A DNA stretch of 7,539 nucleotides from Candidatus Desantisbacteria bacterium CG1_02_38_46. Its GTDB lineage: Bacteria; Desantisbacteria; UBA1551; UBA1559. Every line of letters begins with the position of its first letter. Within the stretch, counting starts at the first letter, position 1. Below the pieces are notes generated by a model that did not search any database, had not been told where the DNA came from, and worked only from the letters and a program-made list of their open reading frames with translations. The stretch is from the NCBI GenBank assembly GCA_001871015.1, contig MNUO01000021.1, positions 1 through 7,539 of the forward strand, read 5' to 3'. The position numbers and the translations under genes were made by a program. Below are positions 1 to 7,200 of this stretch, one piece after another.

Positions 1-218
1 AGACTATTGTCTGCTCCTTAATGAAGAGTATCGACCACTGACACGCTGGTTATTTCGGGGCTCAATTCCTTCACTTGCGTTATAGCTCGATATTTCCCGC
101 TTCCCGCACCACTTTATTTGTTACCAAATAAAGTGTGAGATTAAGTGTTAGGCTGGTGGCTAACCTTTACCTAAGTCGGACTTGCACCAACAAGAACTAA
201 TACACTTTCTCGGCACAC
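1..218 (-). ncRNA. Group II intron, 5' part (domain I), truncated by window edge
   Basis: This stretch looks like the 5' end of a self-splicing group II intron, a ribozyme retroelement that usually encodes a reverse transcriptase/maturase. Read on the minus strand it starts GTGTGCC at 218, fitting the GUGYG consensus. It continues with a hairpin around GGTGCAAGTCC (191-175), an 11-bp perfect stem closed by a GUAA tetraloop (135-110), and the segment ATAACGCAAGTGAAGG (about 92-77). An ACGCAAGU string and a later GAAA-containing segment also occur in domain I of Ll.LtrB, as I recall it. A small hairpin with loop UUCAUUAAG (28-14) could carry EBS1. No open reading frame of useful length crosses it. 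Catalytic domain V, the maturase ORF and the 3' splice site would lie beyond position 1, so completeness and activity cannot be judged. The call is by pattern memory, without a covariance-model search. Confidence 0.8.
110..135 (-). other. Perfect 11-bp stem with GUAA tetraloop inside the intron
   Basis: The two arms at 110-120 and 125-135 are exact reverse complements. The loop at 121-124 reads GUAA on the minus strand, a GNRA tetraloop, but UUAC on the plus strand, which supports minus-strand RNA as the functional molecule. GNRA-capped stems in group II domain I dock into receptors elsewhere in the ribozyme. Assignment to a named tertiary contact is not possible from this fragment. Confidence 0.75.
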
Positions 219-237
219 TCATTTTATTTCCCTCCTT
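219..237 (-). promoter_or_regulatory. Strong RBS and start codon of the intron-interrupted gene (5' exon)
   Basis: On the minus strand AAGGAGGG (237-230) lies seven bases before an ATG (222-220), an optimal Shine-Dalgarno arrangement. Only ATG plus one A (219) precede the intron-like GTGTG at 218. Reading on without splicing gives a 20-codon peptide ending at a TAG (162-160), too short and too intron-like to be a real gene. The simplest reading is that this is the 5' exon of a gene whose body lies past the left edge, beyond the intron. What that gene encodes cannot be seen. Confidence 0.6.
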
Positions 238-258
238 TTGAAGTGTTCTTTTACATAC

Positions 259-287
259 ATTATAGCACAAATTTTTACATTTGTCAA
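259..287 (-). promoter_or_regulatory. Consensus sigma-70 promoter facing left
   Basis: TTGACA (287-282) and TATAAT (264-259) are separated by exactly 17 bp, so both hexamers and the spacing match the housekeeping sigma-70 consensus. Transcription would begin near 252 and run into the strong RBS/ATG at 237-220 and then the intron, leaving a short leader of about 30 nt. The promoter starts ten bases after the stop codon of the preceding gene, and no intrinsic terminator is visible between them, so read-through from the upstream operon is also possible. The spacer holds a 6-bp dyad (284-279 with 272-267) that could be an operator. Confidence 0.8.
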
Positions 288-296
288 GTTTTCGCA

Positions 297-1112
297 TTAA
301 AGACCCAAAATTTTTTTTAAATACTGGATACTTTTTTCTGCAATTACTTCTGGCCCTGGACTGAAATCAAAAACTTCAACTGAAATATATTTATCGTAGC
401 CTATTTTTTCTAAAGCTTCTTTAATCGGTTCATATTTAACTTCGCCAAATCCAGGACCTGATAAATTAGGGTCATTTGCATGGAAATGAGCCAGATAACC
501 TTCAGAGGATTTTATAATTTCTGTAATTTCTTTCTCTTCCCCGCACATTGCTTTAACATCTAAGTGGAGTTTGAAATTGGGATGATTTATTTCTTTAATT
601 ATCTTCAGCGCCTCTTCTGCAGTATTTATAAAATTGGTTTCTTTTTTGGTCAGTGGTTCTAAAGCAATAACAACATTTCTTTCTTTTGCCAGAGGTAAAG
701 CTTTAAGAAAACATTCTTTTGCATAATTATAAGTCTGCTCGTAAGTAGAGGAAGAAGGAATATCTCTTTGTTTTGGAGAGCCAAAAATCATCAGCCTGCC
801 ATTTAAATCAGCACAGAAATTAACTAATTCCTTCAGATAATCAATTGTTCTTTCTCTGACTGTTTTATTTTGGGAACTGATACTTAAACCCTCGGGAGAT
901 GCCAGTAACCAATGCAATCCGATAATCTCTAAATTATTCTGCACCGCCAAATCTTTAATTTCCTTTCTTTTATCTGCTGAAATCTCTTTTACAGATTTAG
1001 CAAAAGTAAAAGGAGCAATCTCTATTCCATCATAACCAAGCGAAGAAACATAACTGACAGTTTTTTCCCACTCCCACTCCTTAAAAATTTCATTGCATAT
1101 CCCAAATTTCAC
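297..1112 (-). CDS. Sugar isomerase/epimerase-like TIM-barrel protein (D-tagatose 3-epimerase/AP-endonuclease-2 fold)
   Basis: A 271-residue protein of the xylose-isomerase-like TIM-barrel superfamily, whose members isomerise or epimerise sugars using one divalent metal. With the GTG start at 1112, the predicted metal ligands are Glu152 (ALEPL), Asp185 (HLDVKAM), His211 (HFHAND) and Glu246 (VEVFD). These are the residue numbers I recall for Pseudomonas D-tagatose 3-epimerase. Glu158 is also kept, but the positions of its substrate-contacting His188 and Arg217 are Ala and Leu, so the substrate probably differs. The GTG follows GGAGGG (1121-1116). A longer reading from a GTG at 1154 would overlap the previous gene and lacks such a site. 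It is the last gene of the operon, 13 nt after the previous stop, and looks cytoplasmic. Family is confident. The exact reaction (ketose 3-epimerase, hydroxypyruvate isomerase or other) is open. Confidence 0.88.
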   Translation of the reverse strand: MKFGICNEIFKEWEWEKTVSYVSSLGYDGIEIAPFTFAKSVKEISADKRKEIKDLAVQNNLEIIGLHWLLASPEGLSISSQNKTVRERTIDYLKELVNFCADLNGRLMIFGSPKQRDIPSSSTYEQTYNYAKECFLKALPLAKERNVVIALEPLTKKETNFINTAEEALKIIKEINHPNFKLHLDVKAMCGEEKEITEIIKSSEGYLAHFHANDPNLSGPGFGEVKYEPIKEALEKIGYDKYISVEVFDFSPGPEVIAEKSIQYLKKILGL

Positions 1113-1125
1113 TTTCCCTCCAGTT

Positions 1126-1884
1126 TTATTCGTTATATGCTTTAAATAAAGCACGATAATAACAAAGCAATCTTTCTGGCTGTGGATTTGCTGGTATCTC
1201 TGCTAAGCAAAAACCTTCATACCTAACACCTTTAAGAAGAGAAAAAAGTTTTCTCCATGGATATTCATTCCATAGTTCATTTATATGCACCAGACCGATT
1301 TTATCCTTTAAAAGTTCAAAATTCTTATCAATTGAACCAGATTCATCCAAATCTGTCATATTAGAATTCCAACAGACATAAAGGTTAGGATGATTGGCTA
1401 TATCCACCATTTTTTTGATATAAGGAGGATGCCAGGTTCCTGTCCCATGCACCTCCAGCCTGATTTTTATGCCAAAATCAGCACCAGATGAACTAACCTC
1501 TTTTAAAGAAAGTCCAATCTGTTCAATTGTTTTCTCTTTAGAAACTCCTTCTGGAAAAGCGTTTGGCCTTACTTTTACTCCTTCAGCTCCAACATCACTT
1601 GCTAATTTGATATATTCTTTACTACCTTCAATATTTTTTCTCAATTCTTCTTTATCAGGACTATGGTATTCAAAAACTGAACCCAGACCAACAAGTTTGA
1701 TTGGTGAATCTGCAAATTTTTTTCTTATTTCTTTCCTTTCCTCCTTAGATAAGTTTACTTCAACTTTATGTGCATGAGTGGTTCTCAATTCTACTCCCTC
1801 ATAACCAAATTCACTGCACTTTTTAATTATTGTTTCTACATCCCAATCCTTAGCAATTTCATAAGTCACTATACCAAGTTTCAT
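1126..1884 (-). CDS. Second sugar isomerase/epimerase-like TIM-barrel protein, divergent metal site
   Basis: A 252-residue cytoplasmic protein of the same TIM-barrel superfamily as its downstream neighbour but clearly not a recent copy. The N-terminal strand (MKLGIVTYEI) and the GYEGVELR motif (27-34) are typical. Candidate metal-site residues are Glu144 (IRLEVHG), His200 (LVHINE) and Glu229 (LAEIP). The position expected to be Asp is Asn173 in VCWNSN, so metal binding or chemistry may differ from classical epimerases. The ATG at 1884 follows GGGGAGGT with four bases between, and it overlaps the stop of the propeller gene as ATGA (1884-1881), implying translational coupling. The two neighbouring isomerase-like genes probably catalyse successive or related steps on one sugar. 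The substrate is unknown, and an inositol (IolE-like) or hydroxypyruvate-isomerase-like role cannot be excluded. Confidence 0.85.
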   Translation of the reverse strand: MKLGIVTYEIAKDWDVETIIKKCSEFGYEGVELRTTHAHKVEVNLSKEERKEIRKKFADSPIKLVGLGSVFEYHSPDKEELRKNIEGSKEYIKLASDVGAEGVKVRPNAFPEGVSKEKTIEQIGLSLKEVSSSGADFGIKIRLEVHGTGTWHPPYIKKMVDIANHPNLYVCWNSNMTDLDESGSIDKNFELLKDKIGLVHINELWNEYPWRKLFSLLKGVRYEGFCLAEIPANPQPERLLCYYRALFKAYNE

Positions 1885-3110
1885 TTTACCTCCCCAAATT
1901 CAAAACGAATTATGTACACCTGTCTGCTACCTTCATGAACTGAATTGAAAACAATCATATCGCCTCTCGGGCTCCAGCGTGGATGCAAATCGCACCTCCA
2001 GTATTCAGGAATTTTTGGATTAAAAAATCTCGGCGGTTCATAGAATCTTCCCAGGGAAAGAACAGCATTAGTAGACATATCCATCAGCATTAAATTTTGC
2101 ATGTGAAACACTGAATCGGGATATCTATCTATTAACATCCATTTACCATCAGGAGAAAAAGTTCCATGCCCATCAAAATCTAATAATCCATTTCCAAGTA
2201 TTTGATAATCATTTTTACCATCTGTAAAAAATACAGGGCACCATTTTTTCTCCTGATATAGAGCAGTAATCATCAATTTATCTTTTGAGTACCAATCATA
2301 ATGTGAACCAGACCAATTCCAGTAAGAAGGAAAACAAGCTCGCAATTCTTTGCCATCCGGATTAACAGTCATAGAAACTGTATGCCATCCTCTATCTTTT
2401 TTCTGTATTCGGGCAAGAAAAAATATCCGGGTACCATCTTTATTAAACAAAGTATGATTAAACCACATCAATGATTTTGCACTAACATCAGAAGGAATTC
2501 CTAAAAATTTTTTCACTTCAGCAATGGAAACAATTAATTTAGACTTTCCTGTCTTAAGATCAATAAGAAAAAGTCCATCATCAGCAGGATAGGGCTCATC
2601 TAAGCGGGGATTACATCCTCTTCCGTCATAACCATAGTCAGGTCTTGTTATGCGCAGACGAGCAAAATTGATACTAACAGCTTTTTCCCCTTCTGGAGAA
2701 ACACCACTAACAGGATGAGAAATTACACATTCTTCTTTTTTGGTAAATACATTCAGGATAATAGAGACAAACTTTCTATCTCTAAAGTCATTGTAAATAA
2801 TTTTTGAATCTGGAGCAGTTCCCAACCAGTGTGCCATACAACCCTGCTGAAAATTCCAGGCACGGGTTTTTGCCAATTGAATAAATTTTTTAGTTTTTAA
2901 ATTTACGAGCCCAAGTGTTGCTACATCCTTTATTGTTGGAAGGTGCTCCTGGACTGTGGTTTCAAGTACTGTTATGTATCTCTGTGTAATATCAAACGAA
3001 TTTATCCCATAATAAGAAGCAAGTAAATGCTCTGTTTTTGTGTCTGTCAATCTCTCTGCTTTCGATACCTTTGGAAAATTAACCACTCCACCAGAATAAT
3101 TCTTACGCAT
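1881..3110 (-). CDS. TolB-like beta-propeller protein resembling oligogalacturonate lyase (PL22-like)
   Basis: A 409-residue protein with repeated TolB/PD40-type propeller blades. Clear blade motifs are FNHTLFNKDGTRIFFLAR (217-234), GHGTFSPDGKWMLID (314-328) and HPRWSPRGDMIVFNS (376-390). No signal peptide or membrane segment is visible, so it should be cytoplasmic, unlike periplasmic TolB. Spacing of HYDW (270-273) and DLHPRW (374-379) recalls the Mn2+-binding histidines of oligogalacturonate lyase, where I remember His287 and an HPHP motif. Here the first His of HPHP would be Asp374, so lyase activity is uncertain. Related proteins, as I recall, are common in Planctomycetes-type genomes without known function. 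AGGAG lies six bases before the ATG. It sits 13 nt after the URO-D-like gene and overlaps the next gene by four bases. Propeller fold is confident, enzyme activity is inference. Confidence 0.75.
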   Translation of the reverse strand: MRKNYSGGVVNFPKVSKAERLTDTKTEHLLASYYGINSFDITQRYITVLETTVQEHLPTIKDVATLGLVNLKTKKFIQLAKTRAWNFQQGCMAHWLGTAPDSKIIYNDFRDRKFVSIILNVFTKKEECVISHPVSGVSPEGEKAVSINFARLRITRPDYGYDGRGCNPRLDEPYPADDGLFLIDLKTGKSKLIVSIAEVKKFLGIPSDVSAKSLMWFNHTLFNKDGTRIFFLARIQKKDRGWHTVSMTVNPDGKELRACFPSYWNWSGSHYDWYSKDKLMITALYQEKKWCPVFFTDGKNDYQILGNGLLDFDGHGTFSPDGKWMLIDRYPDSVFHMQNLMLMDMSTNAVLSLGRFYEPPRFFNPKIPEYWRCDLHPRWSPRGDMIVFNSVHEGSRQVYIIRFEFGEVK

Positions 3111-3123
3111 TTTTTTCTCCTTT

Positions 3124-4251
3124 TCATAACCAGCAAGTTAGTTTTGCTAAAAGTCGTGAATATTCAATATAGTTGGGCCAGGAGATATCAGGGGGAACGC
3201 CGTGGTCACATCCTGGAATAAATCCCCCATCTTTTAAAAGCGGAGGAACTACCCTCATTACTTCTTTTTCTATAACTGCCCCGCCTTTAGCAATTGCTCT
3301 TTTATCAATTCCTCCTCTATAAGCCATCTTCTTCCCGTAAATCTTTCTATAATTTACTATGTCGTTTCCAGCAGCTACTTCTATCGGGTCACAGCAATTA
3401 ATTCCTGCTTCAATCCAGAGCGGAATTAATTCTCCAATATAGCCATCTGAATCCATATCAATTATCGGACAATTGTGCGCCTTAATCTCAGAAACCCACT
3501 TTTGCCAGGTTGGCAATAAAAATTTTCTCACCATTTTTGGAGAAATCATACTGTGCTCTTTATAAGCCATATCTTCAGAAATCCACACATAGTCTACCTC
3601 AATATTATTTAATATTGGCTTCATTGTCTCAAGGACAAATTCTGTCCAGAAATCAACCATTTCCTGAACAAAATCCGGCTTCTGGGCCATGAACATACAG
3701 AGATTCTCAAACCCACACCATTCACGCAATTGCCAGAAAGGACCATTAACATAAAAACCAAAGACATAATCCCTCTTTTTAACTTTCCTGCATCTTTCTT
3801 CAAAATCACTGGGAAAGCGACCTAATGTTTTGGGGTTATATCTTTTTTTCATCTCCTCCCAATCTTTCTCATTTTCTACTGGAAACTTATACCATTTTCT
3901 TGTAACAAAATCCTTTGCAGAACGAATGTATGTGTAGTCGTATTTATCTGATATTTCTGTAATTGCTCCCATCCAATCCTGAACTATGTAATGTCCATCC
4001 TTATGCTCCAGGACCTTTTCCTCAAATTGTGGAATCATTTTAAAAGAAACATTGAGATTTATCTGTGGTTGTGTCTGGTCTGGTTCTATTTTTAGAATTT
4101 TGAGTAAAGCTTCAAAATAATCCATTCCTTCGGGAAGACCCTGCTTATGCCACATAGCTAAAGTAGATTCCCTCGCTCCCCCAGGAGAAAAAGGAATTTT
4201 ATCAGGATTACCAAATAATATAGTTTCTAAAAATCTTTCCCTTTGAGTCAT
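3124..4251 (-). CDS. Uroporphyrinogen decarboxylase (URO-D) superfamily protein, not HemE
   Basis: A 375-residue TIM-barrel protein of the URO-D superfamily, which includes HemE and the corrinoid methyltransferases MtaA and CmuA. The family start MTQRERFLETILFGNPDKIPF (1-21) fixes the ATG at 4251. Other hallmarks are WISEDMAYKEHSMISPKMVR (223-242), the IIDMDSDGYIGELIP strand-turn (263-277), GINCCDPIE (283-291), YRGGIDKRAI (311-320) and GGFIPGCDHGVPPD (342-355). The HemE substrate-binding RQAGR motif is replaced by PGGARES (23-29), and no heme genes are nearby, so heme synthesis is unlikely. The Shine-Dalgarno is weak (AAGAG, four bases before ATG). It heads the four-gene cassette. Such URO-D paralogues often accompany sugar-catabolic genes in Planctomycetes-like genomes without an assigned reaction. 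Methyl transfer or a decarboxylation/lyase step on a sugar acid are possibilities only. Confidence 0.85.
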   Translation of the reverse strand: MTQRERFLETILFGNPDKIPFSPGGARESTLAMWHKQGLPEGMDYFEALLKILKIEPDQTQPQINLNVSFKMIPQFEEKVLEHKDGHYIVQDWMGAITEISDKYDYTYIRSAKDFVTRKWYKFPVENEKDWEEMKKRYNPKTLGRFPSDFEERCRKVKKRDYVFGFYVNGPFWQLREWCGFENLCMFMAQKPDFVQEMVDFWTEFVLETMKPILNNIEVDYVWISEDMAYKEHSMISPKMVRKFLLPTWQKWVSEIKAHNCPIIDMDSDGYIGELIPLWIEAGINCCDPIEVAAGNDIVNYRKIYGKKMAYRGGIDKRAIAKGGAVIEKEVMRVVPPLLKDGGFIPGCDHGVPPDISWPNYIEYSRLLAKLTCWL

Positions 4252-4266
4252 TATACTCTTTTTTCT

Positions 4267-4297
4267 AAAAAAATCAAGTTTTCAAATTTTTGAACCT
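4267..4297 (-). terminator. Weak candidate intrinsic terminator after the SprA-like gene
   Basis: Immediately after the stop codon, TTCAA (4294-4290) can pair with TTGAA (4285-4281), extended through a two-base bulge by G4295-C4278. Two bases later comes a run of seven T (4273-4267) on the minus strand. The stem is short and AT-rich, so termination is likely partial at best. It nevertheless sits at the only gap in the window before the sugar cassette. Confidence 0.3.
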
Positions 4298-7200
4298 CAG
4301 AAGCGAATGACACCGCGCAGGGCAATGCTGAGCGCAATATAATCCTTCGTGTAATCCTCCATATTGTTGAAATATGTGAATGAAAATGTAAAAGTTGTAA
4401 GAAGATTTTCTGCAACATTATATGTAAGTCCAAGAGAAGAGTTAACCCTGTTTGTACTTTCTGTTTTATTATCTTCCTTAACTCTTTTGATCTCTGCGTC
4501 TGTGGTATTTGTCAAATCAAGTTTATTGGTAAGGACAATTGGCTTCAGGAATGGAATTTTAATGGAGATTGGAAATCTAAAATAATAATCTGTTTTAACA
4601 GAAGGCGAAAGTATAGAGGTATTCTTTAAATATGCTCCCCTCTCCTCAGTATCGAAAGTATAATTCAGGGAATAGTACTGATTTAAATCAGGGTTCCACC
4701 TGACCTGCCAGGAACAGGAAGGAGAGCTTGAAGTAGCTTTGGATACATTTACTGTCTCTGATATTCTATGGTTATAATTACCCATAAAATAGGATGATTG
4801 TGAAATTTTCTTGAAAATCGGGAAAGCCTGATTTAAGTCGAGGCGAGCACTTCCACCATAGGCAAGGCTATTAACCTGATTAAACGAACCCTGGTTCTGA
4901 CTTTCATCCTGCCCCCAGGAAAAGTTGGCACCTGTACTCAGCGGGTCCCAGAAATAAAGATTTGAACTGAGACTATAAGACTTTTTGTTGGAAGCTGTTT
5001 TTCGATTATCTGAAATCGGTGAAATAGATTCTTTCAGGTCTTGAAAAACCTGCCAAATATCGTTGGTGATATTCCAGAAATCTATACTCTGGCTCAGATT
5101 ATCGTATGCGGTGTTAATTCCTATATTGAATGAATTATAGAAATTGAAAAATTTTAGAGCATTGTACCAACTCTCAGGCGTTACATTTGCACTAACACCT
5201 ATGGATGCACTGGCACTTACATTTTTAAAAAGATCTGAAACAAAAAAGTAATTTTCATTAACGCTTTCGTCAAAAGTTATACTCGGGCTTACCCCTTTTA
5301 TCAAAGATGTACCGCAGCCAACTCGGACGTTCTGGTTGCTTGAAATGGGTCGGAAAACATTTGATAGAGGAGTTTTTGTCTGCGGCTGTTCCTGGCTGGT
5401 CTGCCTTATGCTGTAAGAAGGAGTGAAAGTAAGGTTTGGAATTGGATTGGAAGTAAAATCTAAACCAAAATCATGCGTTTGATTTTGCAAGTATGCCACT
5501 GTTTCTGAATTTTGTGCAGGCCGCACTTCTCTTTTGTCGCCGCTTATGGAATAGCGCACATTAGAAGAAAGACTGTGGCCAGTTGGAATCAAATAAAATA
5601 ATTTCCTGGGAAAAACATAGCTGTAGCTGGTGGAACCTGAATAAGGCTGATATATTTCATACTGCTCAGCACCCTTAAAATTACTATACAGCTCACTTTT
5701 TCCATAGGAACCTGAGAGGTTAGGAATATACGAGCGTGTGAATTGCAAATTATAATTTTGAGATTCCTGGCTTCTCTCACCCAATCTGCTCTGCGGAACA
5801 TCCTGGGCTGATGAGGGTTCAAGATAGGTTCTCGTCTTTGACCAGGACCCGCTTAATGGTAAGGATATGCCCCACTGGGCAGGCATAAATCTGGAAACTA
5901 TGAGCGTTCCATTTACCCCCTGGTAGTCATAATCCTCTGCGGGTGTTGCAACGCCAACTGTTTCAAATTTATGGGTTATCTGTTTTCGATTGTAACCAAT
6001 GTTTAAAAGTCCATTTGCAATATCAGTGCTCAATGCTACCTTCCAGGCATACCCCTCTTTAACTTCAACTTCATCTAAATGCAGTTCATCTAACCAGATT
6101 TCCCTTTTTGCACCTCCTGTGCTCGTATCAGAAACACCAATTGTAATCTGCTTTATATTATAAAGTATTTCCCTGTCCTCAACACCTGCAGGTGAAAATT
6201 TAGTCAGCTCATTCAAAGACCTGATATCTATAGATTTAAGAGTCCACTTCTGCTCCATACTTGCATCCACTTTCATCTGATATTCATAACATGTTGTGTC
6301 ATCCATACCAAATCTTAAAACCAGTGTGCAGCCAGAACTATTTGCTGTAGGATAAATCCAGAATTTTAGTTTGCGATAGTCAGTAAAATTCATTGCGCTT
6401 GTCCATTTCTGTGTTGTTGAACCCTGCCCTGGAGTATTAAAATAATAGATCAATGCCATTGATTGCTCTTTTGGCCAGAGGGATTTGGAAAGTCCACCAT
6501 ACACTGTTTCAAAACTTGGATACAATTCTTCAAAATAATCATTTATCCCATCGCCGTCTTTGTCGTCATCACTTTTTCCTATATAATCCCTGGGAGAATT
6601 ATAATACCCGGCATGGTCTTTCGTATTTCTTGCCTCTACAGTAAATGTGTTGCCTCCTGTTGTGTCGCTCATCGATATATTAGCCCATTTATTTCCCACT
6701 ATGGAAATTGCATCCATCTGTATTGTCCCATTCTTTGTCACTCCTGTAGGATTCTTTAACCATAGGCGCATATGTTTAACCATAGTCCAATCAGTATCTC
6801 CTTTAACCTGGGCCGTAAAAGGAATTCGGTACAGTTTCCAATTGCCAGATGTTGCCACAATGCAGGCTGCATCCAACCCATCGAAAGTGTGTATCTTTTG
6901 ATTGACGGCATTTAATTGCCCGTCACCATCTAAATCTTGGGTATCAAGTCTTTTGTTACCAGCACCTATTTTAACTATACTTCCATCATATTTGATGAAG
7001 TTCCAGCCTACATCTTCCCCTAAATTCAGCTTTCCATCTCCATTTATGTCTTCAGTTTTGGGTTGTCCTGCTTTCCAGGCACCTGCATCACCTGGAAATC
7101 CTCCCCTTCCATCAGAATCCTCGCTGATAATTCCTAAGTCTATGAAAAATTTTATATCTGAAGGAGGAGATTTTACCCAGAATTCCAGTGCATTGTACTG

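Noticed and set aside
175-191. T-arm of a tRNA suggested by GGTGCAAGTCC
   Set aside because: No acceptor, D or anticodon arms surround it, and the hairpin fits group II domain I in the right place after GTGTG.
160-222. 20-codon ORF from the strong RBS as a small protein
   Set aside because: Codons after the first are explained as group II intron 5' sequence (GTGTGCC and the GGTGCAAGTCC hairpin), and there is no hydrophobic or conserved peptide feature.
1-296. Ribosomal RNA fragment or CRISPR array
   Set aside because: I recognise no 16S/23S core motif, and there are no repeated direct units with spacers.
1113-1154. GTG at 1154 as start of the last isomerase-like gene
   Set aside because: It overlaps the preceding gene, has no ribosome site, and adds 14 residues (LYLKHITNK...) before the family-typical first beta strand.
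4250-4277. TTGATT-16-TATAAT as the promoter of the sugar cassette
   Set aside because: The -10 shares a base with the ATG at 4251, so transcription would begin inside the gene. The family-conserved N-terminus shows that ATG is the real start, and the region is simply AT-rich.
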